From positions 356,517 to 420,516 of the forward strand of contig NZ_JHXK01000005.1 in NCBI RefSeq assembly GCF_000621745.1: a stretch of 64,000 bases of DNA. Direction: 5' to 3'. Shown piece by piece: positions 39,232 to 48,457 of the stretch. The DNA comes from Clostridium beijerinckii HUN142. Its GTDB lineage: Bacteria > Bacillota > Clostridia > Clostridiales > Clostridiaceae. Within the stretch, counting starts at the first letter, position 1, and each line of letters starts with the position of its first letter. Under the pieces are notes generated by a model. It saw only the letters and a list, made by a program, of their open reading frames with translations, did no database searches and had not been told where the DNA came from. The translations under genes were made by a program, and so were the position numbers.

Positions 39232-40548
39232 TTATAATTTATAAATTTTCTCTCTATTATTAACCACATTTTTAGTTGCATTTCTAGTATCGTAAACAAC
39301 TTTAGCTCTGGATACAATTGATTCATAATCATAACAGCTATGATTTGTTGTTATAATTACTATATCTGACTCGTCTATGACCTCTTTCCAATCAACCGAA
39401 TTATAAACTTTACCCTTATATTTAGAAATCGGACAATAAGGGTCATTCACCATTAAATCAGCACCATTCTTTTCTAATAGCTCTATTACCTTGAATGCTG
39501 GAGATTCTCTATAATCATCAATATCATTCTTATATGCAACACCTAGTAAAAGAACTTTAGCACCATTTAATGCCTTTTTATTTTTATTTAAAATCTTCAT
39601 TACATTATCTAATACGAACTCAGGCATCGAATCATTAATTTCACCTGATGTTTCAATTAGTCTTGTATGATAATCATATTCTTTCGCTTTCCATTCTAAA
39701 TAAAACGGATCAAGTGGTATGCAGTGACCTCCTAAGCCTGGACCTGGATAAAATGGCATAAATCCATATGGCTTAGTCTTTGCTGCATCTATAACTTCCC
39801 ATACATCTATTCCCATTCTGTTACAAAGAATAGCCATTTCATTTGCTAAACCAATATTTATATTTCTAAAAGTATTTTCTAAGATTTTTTCCATCTCAGC
39901 TACAGCCGGAGATGATACAGTATGGATATCTCCCTCTAATATATTTCTATATAATGCTGCCGCAACTTCTGTACAATCTGATGTACAACCTCCAACAACT
40001 TTAGGAGTGTTTTTAGTATTAAAGTCTTTATTACCTGGATCAACTCTCTCTGGTGAAAAAGCTAAGAAAAAGTCTTCTCCGCATTTAAGTCCACTTTCTT
40101 CTAGTATTGGCTTAAGAACTTCTTCTGTTGTTCCTGGATATGTAGTACTTTCAAGAATAACAAGCATACCTTTATGTAGATATTGTGCAACACTCTTTGT
40201 TGACTCTACAACATATGACAAATCTGGTTGCTTATATAAATCTAATGGAGTAGGCACGCAAATGCAAATAGTGTCTACATCTTTAACAAAACTAAAGTCT
40301 GTAGTAGCTCTTAAAGTATTTTCTTCTACTATCTTCTTTAAATTTTCATCCACTACATCTCCAATATAGTTTTTCCCCTCATTAACCATATTTACCTTTT
40401 GATCTTGAACATCAAATCCAATAGTTTGATAACCAGCATTAGCCTTTTCTACAGCTAATGGTAATCCAACATATCCAAGACCAACCACACCAACTTTTGC
40501 AGTTTTATTATTTATTTTGTCTAATAATTGTTGTTTTAATAATGACAT
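39232..40548 (-). CDS. Nucleotide-sugar 6-dehydrogenase (UDP-GlcNAc/ManNAc type, WbpA-like)
   Basis: It oxidises C6 of a UDP-sugar to the uronic acid using NAD. The N-terminal Rossmann motif is VGVVGLGYVGLPLA, the middle has AFSPERVDPGN, and the catalytic cysteine is C276 in GPGLGGHCIPLDPFYL. The HCIPLDP form is typical of WbpA/WecC-type enzymes for N-acetylated sugars rather than UDP-glucose dehydrogenase, though substrate is inferred. The start is ATG 40548 (MSLLKQQLLDKI) after AGGAGG. It is the last of three sugar genes with an acetyltransferase and an aminotransferase. Confidence 0.88.
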   Translation of the reverse strand: MSLLKQQLLDKINNKTAKVGVVGLGYVGLPLAVEKANAGYQTIGFDVQDQKVNMVNEGKNYIGDVVDENLKKIVEENTLRATTDFSFVKDVDTICICVPTPLDLYKQPDLSYVVESTKSVAQYLHKGMLVILESTTYPGTTEEVLKPILEESGLKCGEDFFLAFSPERVDPGNKDFNTKNTPKVVGGCTSDCTEVAAALYRNILEGDIHTVSSPAVAEMEKILENTFRNINIGLANEMAILCNRMGIDVWEVIDAAKTKPYGFMPFYPGPGLGGHCIPLDPFYLEWKAKEYDYHTRLIETSGEINDSMPEFVLDNVMKILNKNKKALNGAKVLLLGVAYKNDIDDYRESPAFKVIELLEKNGADLMVNDPYCPISKYKGKVYNSVDWKEVIDESDIVIITTNHSCYDYESIVSRAKVVYDTRNATKNVVNNREKIYKL

Positions 40549-40659
40549 CTTATACCTCCTGTAATTTACGGCCAAAAATTTTATCCACAGAACATAATTT
40601 ACTAAAAAATTTTATTAACAAATTACATATGGAATGTTAATAAATAAAAACCTGTTTTT

Positions 40660-41235
40660 CTAATCTATACATTCTACTTTTTCTTTATCTTTACTATACT
40701 TTTTTCCACAAGCTCCACAAGTTGCATGTTCATCTTTAAAGCTTAACTTTTCTCCGCATTCACATACATATCCCATTATACTTGCAGGATTACCTACTAC
40801 TAATGCATAATCAGGTATGTGTTTAGTAACTACTGCTCCAGCACCTACTAATGCATATTTTCCTATATTATGGCCGCACACAATTGTTACATTAGCACCT
40901 ATAGAAGCCCCTTTTCCAATTATAGTATCTTTATACTCGCTTTTTCTTTCAATAAAGCTTCTTGGATTTACTACATTGGTAAATACACAAGATGGTCCTA
41001 AGAATACATAATCTTCGCAAACAACTCCTGTGTATACAGATACATTGTTTTGTATCTTTACTCCATTTCCAATTTTTACACCAGGTGATATTACAACGTT
41101 TTGACCTATATTACACTTTTCTCCAATTACAGAATTACTCATTATATGAGAGAAGTGCCAAATCTTCGTTCCGTCACCTATTACTACGTCGTCATCAATG
41201 TAACTTGATTCATGTACAAAATAATTCCTACCCAT
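40660..41235 (-). CDS. Left-handed beta-helix N-acetyltransferase with zinc-ribbon tail (WbpD-like)
   Basis: Hexapeptide repeats fill residues about 10-150 (DDVVIGDGTKIWHFSHIMSN, VIGEKCNIGQNVVISPGVKI, GANVTIVCGHNIGKYALVGAG), the fold of sugar N-acetyltransferases such as WbpD/WlbB. These acetylate the 3-amino group of a UDP-uronic acid using acetyl-CoA. A C-terminal extension has CxC at 158-160 and CxxC at 173-176, a probable zinc ribbon. It lies between the aminotransferase (86-base gap upstream) and the dehydrogenase. Start after GAGGG. Confidence 0.87.
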   Translation of the reverse strand: MGRNYFVHESSYIDDDVVIGDGTKIWHFSHIMSNSVIGEKCNIGQNVVISPGVKIGNGVKIQNNVSVYTGVVCEDYVFLGPSCVFTNVVNPRSFIERKSEYKDTIIGKGASIGANVTIVCGHNIGKYALVGAGAVVTKHIPDYALVVGNPASIMGYVCECGEKLSFKDEHATCGACGKKYSKDKEKVECID

Positions 41236-41320
41236 AATTAACCCTCACACTTATCAATATTTTTCTTAAGTAAACCTTAAGTTCAGAACATATAGAAATT
41301 TGCATATTACAATATTAATA

Positions 41321-42502
41321 TTATGCTTTTATCTTTTCAACTATATAATTTATTTCATTTTCTGTTAATTCTGGATAAACTGGTATTGCAAATGTTCTAT
41401 GTGATAAATATTCTGCAACCGGCATATCCCCTTCCTTATATCCTAAATCTTTATATACTTTTTGTAAATGTAATGGAACTGGATAATAAACTCCAGTTGC
41501 TATACCATTTTCTTTAAGTTTATTTATCATATCTTCTCTATTTTCGCATTGTAGCACATATTGATGATATATAGTTTCATTTTCTTCATCAACAGTAGGT
41601 ACAACTACATTAGAATCTTTTAATTTTTCATTATATATTTTTGCCACTTCTCTTCTTCTACTATTCCAATTATCTAAATGTGGCAATTTTACTCTTAGAA
41701 TTGCTGCTTGAATAGCATCTAACCTAGAGTTGAACCCGATTAAATAATTATAGTATTTTAAAGCATTATATACAGTATCGTCGCCGTCTTTAGATGTCTC
41801 TACTTCATCATTTATATCATTTAACAAATTATAAGCTTTTTGTCCAGTTTCTCCACTTCCATGTGTTCTTAAAGCTTTTGCTATTGTTGCTATATTATCA
41901 TCATTTGTCACTATCATGCCACCATCGCCAGCACATGAAAGATTCTTAGTTGGGAAGAATGAGAAACATGCTGCATCACCTAAAGTTCCCGCCATCTTTC
42001 CTTTATATTTAGAACCTGATGCTTGAGCCGCATCCTCTACAATTTTTAAATTGTGATTCTTAGCTATTTCGTTTATTTCATCCATCCTAGCACATTGTCC
42101 AAAAATATGAACTGGTATAATAGCCTTTGTTTTATTTGTAATTTTTTCTTCTATTTTAGTTGGATCTATATTAAATGTTTCTTTTTCAACATCAACAAAA
42201 ACAGGTGTTGCACCTACTGCTGAAATAGCTTCAGCTGAAGCAAAATAAGTAAATGTAGAAGTTATTACTTCATCTCCATTCCCTATTCCTAAAGATTTTA
42301 ATGCAATAACCAATGCATCAGTTCCATTCGCTACTGATATTGCATGTTTAACTCCTATATATTCTGCAAATTCTCTCTCAAATTCAATTACATTCTTGCC
42401 CATAATATAATTCGCAGAAGAAAGCACTTCTTTAGTTACTCTATCTAAATCTTCAGCAATAGACTTATATTGAGCTTTTAAATCAATTAATGGAATATTC
42501 AT
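41321..42502 (-). CDS. DegT/DnrJ/EryC1/StrS sugar aminotransferase (WbpE-like)
   Basis: A PLP-dependent aminotransferase that adds an amino group to a keto-sugar nucleotide. The PLP lysine is K186 in SFFPTKNLSCAGDGG; ANGTDALVIALKSLGIGNGDEV and VEDAAQASGSKYKGK are further family motifs. An insertion of about 20 acidic residues (around 225-245, EVETSKDGDD) precedes the conserved GFNSRLDAIQAA. Length 393 is a little long because of it. It is the first gene of the three-gene sugar set, start after AAGGAGCGAGG. Confidence 0.9.
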   Translation of the reverse strand: MNIPLIDLKAQYKSIAEDLDRVTKEVLSSANYIMGKNVIEFEREFAEYIGVKHAISVANGTDALVIALKSLGIGNGDEVITSTFTYFASAEAISAVGATPVFVDVEKETFNIDPTKIEEKITNKTKAIIPVHIFGQCARMDEINEIAKNHNLKIVEDAAQASGSKYKGKMAGTLGDAACFSFFPTKNLSCAGDGGMIVTNDDNIATIAKALRTHGSGETGQKAYNLLNDINDEVETSKDGDDTVYNALKYYNYLIGFNSRLDAIQAAILRVKLPHLDNWNSRRREVAKIYNEKLKDSNVVVPTVDEENETIYHQYVLQCENREDMINKLKENGIATGVYYPVPLHLQKVYKDLGYKEGDMPVAEYLSHRTFAIPVYPELTENEINYIVEKIKA

Positions 42503-42738
42503 TATCCTCGCTCCTTAATTCTACTTTAATAAGCTATTAATCATCATCAATATATTCTCAATTCAAACTTCTAATAGACGATATCAATAACTAGATATTT
42601 TAAAATTGTAGTATGAATACTAAAATTATATTTATATATATACTTTCATAAAACTACCATGAATATTTTAACATACTTATTTTTAATTCACAATGCACAA
42701 TACAATCTAGTAACTTATTTCATACAATTATAGATAAA

Positions 42739-45024
42739 TTAATATTTATCTATAGGATACCACTCATTGGGTAAAAGGACACTATATTTGCTATTTATAT
42801 ATCTATCATCAATGAGCAAAACTCTTCCTATGTCCATCTCAGTTCTTATAACTCTTCCTACAGCCTGTTGGACCTTATTTATTCCTGGAAATACATACGC
42901 ATAGTCATAGCCATCTTCTTTATAAAAATCTTTTATGACTTCATTTGTCATATCTACCATAGGATATCCCACTCCAATTATTATACTTCCAATTAATTGA
43001 TCACCAGGCAAATCTATTCCTTCTGAAAACATACCTCCAAGCACACAAAACATTACTAAATTATTGCTGTTCTTAAATCTTCTTAAAAATTCACTTTTTT
43101 CTTCCTCCGTCATATTAGGTTTCTGTTTTATCAGATTACAGTTTTCTAACTTCGAATCCTCCATATAACTATATAGCTCTTCCATATATGCATATGATGG
43201 TGAAAAAACCATGTAATTTCCAAATTTCTGCTTTATAAAACCACAAATTTTATTTTTCACTAATGGCAGGGTCTTTTTTCTATATGAATATCTTATATTA
43301 ATAGGACTAATATAAACCTTTAAGTTTTCTTTATTAAAAGGAGATGGAAGCTTTAACCTATATGTATTATCATCTCCTCCAAGCATATTTACATAATATT
43401 TTATTGGCGATATCGTTGCAGAAAAAAATATTACCGAGTAACATTTCCCTAAATATTCTCTTAAATTCTTAGCTGGATTTACACAATATAAGCTCAATTT
43501 CACTTCTTGAGATTCCTTTTCTACACAAGTCCTATAATTTTCGTCATATAGCTGTATCGTAGAATTAAAAGCATTTATATCAAAATATAACTTTAATATA
43601 TCTTCATAGCCATCAAATCTATTTCCTCTTACCAGTATCTCTTCACTTTCTTTTAAGTATAACTGTAGATATTTACTCAATTCCTTAGGTTGTTCATCTT
43701 CATAAAATGATTTTACTTCTTTATGGTCACATTCATTTCTTAAGTCAATGAAATAATCATTGATCTTTCCTAATAAAGAATGTAGCTTGTTTAGTTTTCC
43801 CTTAGTTATCTTTTTACAATTTAAAATTTGACTTTTGGATAAAGATGCAGAATACATATTTCTTGATCTATCGATTAAGTTATGTGCTTCATCAACCAAA
43901 ACTATATTTCCTTTGCTTTCTAGAACTCTTCCCAAAGATACTCTCGGATCAAATATGTAATTATAATCGCCTATAATTCCATCGCAATAAGTACTTAGAT
44001 CTAAAGATAATTCAAAGGGACATACCTGATATTGTTCGGCATATTTCTTCAATATTTCCGCGGAAATTCTTTCTTCACTTTCAATAATATTTATAATTAC
44101 TTCTTTCACTTTACCATAATAGTCTTTGGCATATATGCACTTTTCTGGATTACAATCAAAGTCACCATTAATACATGTTTTCTCTTTTGCCGTAATCGTG
44201 ATAGTCTTAAATTTCAATCCATATTGACGCAATCTTTCAAAAGTTTCTTCAGCAACTTCCCTATTTATAGTCTTTGCCGTCAAATATATAATTTTTTCTC
44301 CAATTCCTTCACTTATAGCCTTTACAGCTGGGAAGATGGTTGATATAGTTTTTCCTATACCTGTAGGTGCTTGAACAAATAATATTTTCCCCTCTTTTAT
44401 AGTCTGATATGAAACATTAACAAGTTTTCTTTGACCTTCTCTGTATTTTTCAAAAGGAAAACTCAGTAACTTTATAGTTTGATTTCTTGTATTTTTCCAT
44501 TTAAATATTAGAACGTTAAATTTCTCATATTCTTTTAATAAATCAAATATAAATTCTTCTAATTCTTCCATAGTAAATCTTTTCTCAAAGCTCTTAACCT
44601 CATTAGTTTCTAGCTGCATGTAAGATAATCTCACATGAATTTCTTCAAGATTATTTTGATTTCCATAAATAAAAGCATACACCTTTGCTTGAGCCCAATG
44701 GACTTCGTTCAAATCATCAATGTATGCAAAATTCTTATAAGTTGATTTTATTTCTTCAATTATAACTTTATCTTTTTCTGTTATAATTCCATCTGCTCTT
44801 CCTTCAATATATATCAGACTTTTACTCATCTCAAACTCATGAGTTAAATACACTTCCTTTTCATAGTTCTTATAAATCTTTCCGTTATCTTCTTGAAGCT
44901 TTTGATGTGCTCTAACTCCTTCTACTGCCCTAGCACTTCCGGAAAATCTATTATCTATATCACCCTTTTTCAAGCAAAATTCCACTAGATTTCTTACAGA
45001 CTCTCTTATAAGAATTTTATCCAT
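42739..45024 (-). CDS. XPD/DinG-family DNA helicase with N-terminal Cas4/RecB-like nuclease
   Basis: Residues 1 to about 190 look like a PD-(D/E)XK nuclease of the RecB/Cas4 kind: GVRAH with H40, GRAD with D78, EIK at 91-93, and QAKVY (QxxxY) at 112-116. The helicase follows: Walker A APTGIGKT, four or more cysteines of a probable XPD-type iron-sulfur domain (TCINGDFDCNPEKC, VCPFELS), DEAH box VDEAHNL, and C-terminal motifs SEGIDLPGDQL and QAVGRVIRTE. Such proteins unwind 5'-3'; with the nuclease they may process repair or recombination ends. Start after GAGG. Stands alone between sugar genes and DUF1836. Confidence 0.9.
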   Translation of the reverse strand: MDKILIRESVRNLVEFCLKKGDIDNRFSGSARAVEGVRAHQKLQEDNGKIYKNYEKEVYLTHEFEMSKSLIYIEGRADGIITEKDKVIIEEIKSTYKNFAYIDDLNEVHWAQAKVYAFIYGNQNNLEEIHVRLSYMQLETNEVKSFEKRFTMEELEEFIFDLLKEYEKFNVLIFKWKNTRNQTIKLLSFPFEKYREGQRKLVNVSYQTIKEGKILFVQAPTGIGKTISTIFPAVKAISEGIGEKIIYLTAKTINREVAEETFERLRQYGLKFKTITITAKEKTCINGDFDCNPEKCIYAKDYYGKVKEVIINIIESEERISAEILKKYAEQYQVCPFELSLDLSTYCDGIIGDYNYIFDPRVSLGRVLESKGNIVLVDEAHNLIDRSRNMYSASLSKSQILNCKKITKGKLNKLHSLLGKINDYFIDLRNECDHKEVKSFYEDEQPKELSKYLQLYLKESEEILVRGNRFDGYEDILKLYFDINAFNSTIQLYDENYRTCVEKESQEVKLSLYCVNPAKNLREYLGKCYSVIFFSATISPIKYYVNMLGGDDNTYRLKLPSPFNKENLKVYISPINIRYSYRKKTLPLVKNKICGFIKQKFGNYMVFSPSYAYMEELYSYMEDSKLENCNLIKQKPNMTEEEKSEFLRRFKNSNNLVMFCVLGGMFSEGIDLPGDQLIGSIIIGVGYPMVDMTNEVIKDFYKEDGYDYAYVFPGINKVQQAVGRVIRTEMDIGRVLLIDDRYINSKYSVLLPNEWYPIDKY

Positions 45025-45085
45025 AAATTAATTCCTCACTATAGTTAAAATTACATTTTACATATTAAGCTATACACATAGCCAT

Positions 45086-45144
45086 AAAACACTTACTTAA
45101 TTAGCCTCACAAAAATTTAAGTTCTAATTAAGTAAGTGTTTTTT
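45086..45144. terminator. Bidirectional terminator with perfect 19-bp arms
   Basis: The 19-base arms at 45086-45104 and 45124-45142 are perfectly inverted around a 19-base loop, starting with AAAACACTTACTT and ending with a T run. It ends the DUF1836 gene transcript on the minus strand. Confidence 0.8.
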
Positions 45145-45181
45145 AGTTTATTACTATCGTAAATATTTTACCTCATATAAT

Positions 45182-45772
45182 TTATTCTTCTTCATATTCT
45201 TTAACTATTTTTTGAACTAACTTTTTAATGACGCTTGCTTCTGCTATTAAAGAAAGAACTAATAGGAAAATTTTAATTCTTTCCTTATCATTATCTTTCA
45301 ATTTAAAATTTTCAATTATCTCTTCCAATTTATTATCATTTAATATAAAAGTAGCTAAATAGTTATCTAAACTTTCCTTTTGTATTTGAGTGAAAGTTTT
45401 ATATGTCTCTTCCCATGATAATATATCATCACTTCTGTCATTGATTTCATTAAATGCAAGTCGAAAAACTTTCTTTATTTCTTCTGTTGTTAATAAAGGC
45501 CTCATATAACTAAGCAATACTAATTGTATCAAATGCATTTTTGTATATCCTCTTTTTTTGCCATCTTCAGGCTTAGTTATAACTTCGCTTTTAGTATAAT
45601 TTTGAACTATATTATTAGTAAATTTCTCATCAACAAATTTATCATTCAGATAATCGATTACTTGAGATAAAAACAAATCATATTTGGGAATATCTTCATA
45701 TGAAACGGAAGTACTTTTAGACATTTCCTTAGCTAACTCTTTTATATAATCTGAATCAAATTTTCCTGCCAT
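45182..45772 (-). CDS. DUF1836-domain protein
   Basis: A soluble protein of 196 residues. The stretch KPEDGKKRGYTKMHLIQLVL with SYMRPLLTTEEIKKVFRLAF is the DUF1836 core and resembles a MerR-like winged helix followed by helices, so it may be a regulator. I place the start at ATG 45772 (MAGKFDSDYIKEL), seven bases after AGGTG; ATG 45778 and an earlier TTG are possible. It lies between the helicase and abrB and has its own terminator. Confidence 0.82.
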   Translation of the reverse strand: MAGKFDSDYIKELAKEMSKSTSVSYEDIPKYDLFLSQVIDYLNDKFVDEKFTNNIVQNYTKSEVITKPEDGKKRGYTKMHLIQLVLLSYMRPLLTTEEIKKVFRLAFNEINDRSDDILSWEETYKTFTQIQKESLDNYLATFILNDNKLEEIIENFKLKDNDKERIKIFLLVLSLIAEASVIKKLVQKIVKEYEEE

Positions 45773-46161
45773 TTTCATGCACCTATTCTTTCTCAATCTA
45801 TATTATCTATATTATATAGTAATGATGAACTTGTTACAAGTTATTATAAACATTATAATATAAATTTTTTTCTAATACTTTATGATTCTCTGATATTAAT
45901 AGTATTATACGACATATATAATTTTTTTTAAATATAGTATTAATAAAAAATATCTAATTTATGTAATCAATCGACATTATTATCTATAGTATCTGTATTT
46001 CTACAAAAAAATCGGACATATGCCTTAAATTACTTTATTTGTAAGTTTGTCATTATATAATTGTGAATATAATTCATATACTTTTCTCTAATCATTGGTA
46101 TAACTGCATTCCTCAAATCTATTAATTTGGATTAATATGATACTTTTACAAATAAACCCTC
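45773..46161. other. AT-rich intergenic region between DUF1836 and abrB promoters
   Basis: About 390 bases with no open frame preceded by a ribosome site and no RNA gene that I can see. The right part should contain upstream control sequence for abrB. Confidence 0.5.
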
Positions 46162-46190
46162 TTGACTTTTCTAAAATATGGTAGTATATT
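46162..46190 (+). promoter_or_regulatory. Sigma-A promoter P1 of abrB
   Basis: TTGACT, 17-base spacer, TATATT. It lies 135 bases upstream of the abrB ATG. Confidence 0.7.
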
Positions 46191-46252
46191 TTATATAAGA
46201 TGTTTATTAAAGTTGAAATTTGTAATTTCTTATAAATATTTAAAAATATACA

Positions 46253-46281
46253 TTGACTTTATATTACATACTTGGTAATAT
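46253..46281 (+). promoter_or_regulatory. Sigma-A promoter P2 of abrB
   Basis: TTGACT, 17-base spacer, TAATAT. The expected start point is about 35 bases upstream of the ATG. Together with P1 it gives abrB two tandem promoters. Confidence 0.7.
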
Positions 46282-46324
46282 ATCATAGTAGAATGTCGAA
46301 TCATGGAATTAGGAGGAATTTTTT

Positions 46325-46570
46325 ATGAAATCAACAGGTGTAGTTAGAAGAGTAGATGAATTAGGAAGAATAGTTATTCCTATAGAACTTAGAAGAACAT
46401 TAGATATTGCTGAAAAAGATGCATTAGAAATTTATGTGGACGGAGAACAAATAATCTTAAAGAAGTATGAACCAGCTTGTATTTTCTGTGGAGATGCAAG
46501 AGACGTAATCAACTACAAAGGTAAGAATATTTGTACTAAATGTTTAGACGAAATAAAAACAAACAGATAA
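46325..46570 (+). CDS. abrB: AbrB-family transition-state regulator
   Basis: The N-terminal swapped-hairpin DNA-binding domain is clear (MKSTGVVRRVDELGRIVIPI, ELRRTLDIAEKDALEIYVDG). The C-terminal part has C52/C55 and C70/C73 in CIFCGDARD and CTKCLDE, a likely zinc-binding pair not present in Bacillus AbrB in this form. AbrB proteins repress stationary-phase and sporulation genes during growth, and clostridial homologues affect solvent formation and sporulation. Strong ribosome site AGGAGG; two promoters. It is the only plus-strand gene in the first 50 kb. Confidence 0.94.
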   Translation: MKSTGVVRRVDELGRIVIPIELRRTLDIAEKDALEIYVDGEQIILKKYEPACIFCGDARDVINYKGKNICTKCLDEIKTNR

Positions 46571-46616
46571 TATTTGATATATTCTTATTTCCTATTATCG
46601 AATTATATCACAAACC

Positions 46617-46659
46617 AAAAATAGACTATCTCAAGAGTTAATTTGAGATAGTCTATTTT
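46617..46659. terminator. Bidirectional terminator between abrB and rsmI
   Basis: AAAATAGACTATCTCAA pairs with TTGAGATAGTCTATTTT, 17 bp, with A and T runs at the ends. It serves the two converging genes. Confidence 0.9.
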
Positions 46660-46669
46660 CTTAACTTAA

Positions 46670-47515
46670 TTATATATTGGTTGAGAATCTATATACTTCA
46701 CTCTTAGGTAATTCTCTTTCCTTAGCTACGAGCTTTATAGCTTCTTTCTTACTAATGCCATCATTAATATATTTAACTATATGCTCTTCAATAGATAAAT
46801 GTATCCAGCCTTCCCTTTGTTCTTCTTTTATCTCTTCAAGTCTTTTTCCCTCTAATACAAGAACAAATTCTCCTCTTGGCTTATTCTCCTGAAAATACTG
46901 AATTACTTCTTTTAATGTTCCCCTGTGTATTTGTTGATACATCTTAGTTAATTCTCTGCATGCCGCAATTTTTCTATCTCCAAATGTATCTAATAAGAAC
47001 TCAAGCGTATCCATAAGCCTATGTGGTGCTTCATAAAATATAATAGTTTCCTGACTTTGTAATAATTCATTTGTAACTATTTTACGTTCTTTATTTTCTC
47101 TTGGCAAAAAACCTCTAAATAAAAATTTAGTTGTATCTAATCCAGAATATACTAATGCCGTAGTTATAGCCGTTGCTCCTGGGAGTACTTCAAAATTAAT
47201 CTCTTTTTCTATGCAGCGTCCAACAATAACACTTCCTGGATCTGATATCCCTGGCGTTCCAGCATCTGAAACTAAAGCTACATTATTGCCTTCCATGAGC
47301 AATTCTATAATTTTATCGCTTTTTATTTGTTCATTGAATTTATGGTAACTTATTAGTGGCTTTTTTATCTCAAAATGATTTAATAATTTTAATGTTTGTC
47401 TTGTATCTTCAGCCGCTATAATATCAACGTCTCTTAGCGTTTCAAGAGCCCTCAATGTTATATCTTTTAGATTTCCAATAGGCGTTGGTACTAAATACAA
47501 CTTTCCATTTTCCAT
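46670..47515 (-). CDS. rsmI: 16S rRNA (cytidine-1402-2'-O)-methyltransferase
   Basis: A tetrapyrrole-methylase-fold enzyme that methylates the ribose of C1402 in the decoding centre. Motifs are LVPTPIGNLKDITLRALE, AAEDTRQTLKLLNHF, VSDAGTPGISDPG and the central PRENKERKIV. Length 281 is normal. The ATG is one base after the stop of the upstream methyltransferase, with GGAGGG inside that gene's end, so the two are coupled. Confidence 0.96.
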   Translation of the reverse strand: MENGKLYLVPTPIGNLKDITLRALETLRDVDIIAAEDTRQTLKLLNHFEIKKPLISYHKFNEQIKSDKIIELLMEGNNVALVSDAGTPGISDPGSVIVGRCIEKEINFEVLPGATAITTALVYSGLDTTKFLFRGFLPRENKERKIVTNELLQSQETIIFYEAPHRLMDTLEFLLDTFGDRKIAACRELTKMYQQIHRGTLKEVIQYFQENKPRGEFVLVLEGKRLEEIKEEQREGWIHLSIEEHIVKYINDGISKKEAIKLVAKERELPKSEVYRFSTNI

Positions 47516-47516
47516 A

Positions 47517-48266
47517 TCATGCCCTCCAATATATTGAATCTATTTCTTTAGTATATTTTCCATCCTCATCATAGACATATAATGGTGCTTCCCACTTTAA
47601 ATAAGCTCCTCCATCTCTTTGACCTTCAACCAATACAATATTAGGCGCTTTTCCCATTTTAGGATGAATCATTTTTACTCTTTTAGGCTCTATTTTATAT
47701 TTTCTCATTAAAATAAAAATATCCGCTAATCTTTCAGGTCTATGTATCATGAAGAGTCTTCCATTATCTTTTAATAGAATTCTTGCTGCTGAAATTACAT
47801 CTTCTAAATTACATAATATTTCATGTCTAGCTATAGCGAGCTTATCATTAGGATTGATAATTCCTGAATTATTTAATTTATAAGGTGGATTTACTGTTAC
47901 TACATCAAATTTCTCAAGTTTCTTTAAATAGTCTATATTCTTTAAATCTTCATTTACAAAATATAAATTTCCTTCAAGTTCATTCAATTTTACACTTCTC
48001 TTGGCCATATCCACCATATTTTCTTGGATTTCTAATCCATATATACAATCAGGTGTATATTTGCCATATATCAAAAATGGAATTATCCCAGTTCCAGTAC
48101 ACAAATCCATTACTTTATGTTTATTTTTTATACAAGCAAAATCAGATAATAAAACAGCATCTATACCAAATTTAAACCCCTCCTTCTTTTGAATTAAATT
48201 TAATCCCTTAAGCTGCAAATCATCTACTGTCTCATCATCTCTCACATATTGCATTTTATTATTCAT
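47517..48266 (-). CDS. TrmN6/YabB-type tRNA (adenine-N6) methyltransferase
   Basis: A Rossmann-fold SAM methyltransferase with the amino-methylating motif VTVNPPYKLN. The SAM motif is KVMDLCTGTGIIPFLI. DDLQLKGLNLIQKKEGFKFGIDAVLLSDF is the typical TrmN6 opening. The E. coli homologue makes m6A37 in tRNA-Val; in Firmicutes (YabB) the substrate is assumed to be tRNA. It is immediately upstream of rsmI, as often in Firmicutes (yabB-yazA-rsmI, here without the GIY-YIG gene yazA). Start after AAGGA. Confidence 0.88.
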   Translation of the reverse strand: MNNKMQYVRDDETVDDLQLKGLNLIQKKEGFKFGIDAVLLSDFACIKNKHKVMDLCTGTGIIPFLIYGKYTPDCIYGLEIQENMVDMAKRSVKLNELEGNLYFVNEDLKNIDYLKKLEKFDVVTVNPPYKLNNSGIINPNDKLAIARHEILCNLEDVISAARILLKDNGRLFMIHRPERLADIFILMRKYKIEPKRVKMIHPKMGKAPNIVLVEGQRDGGAYLKWEAPLYVYDEDGKYTKEIDSIYWRA

Positions 48267-48381
48267 GTTATTCTTCCTTTACTTAATGTTTCAATACTCT
48301 ACTTTAAAATATTGAATGTCAATGTCTGCATATACTTAATCACTAAAGTATATATTCCACATTATATCATACAAGTAAAAT

Positions 48382-48414
48382 AAAAAAAGTCCTTCTGAAT
48401 TTTTACAGAAGGAC
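48382..48414 (-). terminator. Rho-independent terminator of the NlpC/P60 gene
   Basis: GTCCTTCTG pairs with CAGAAGGAC; on the minus strand TTTTTTTA follows. About 45 bases after the stop codon. Confidence 0.92.
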
Positions 48415-48457
48415 AAAAATTTGAAATCAGACATTAACAACTAATTTCTTATGTTAA

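Noticed and set aside
42660..42720. AATTCACAATGCACAATAC words as a transposon end
   Set aside because: Similar degenerate CACAAT words occur in several clostridial spacers (also 62480-62510); no inverted partner or duplication is seen here.
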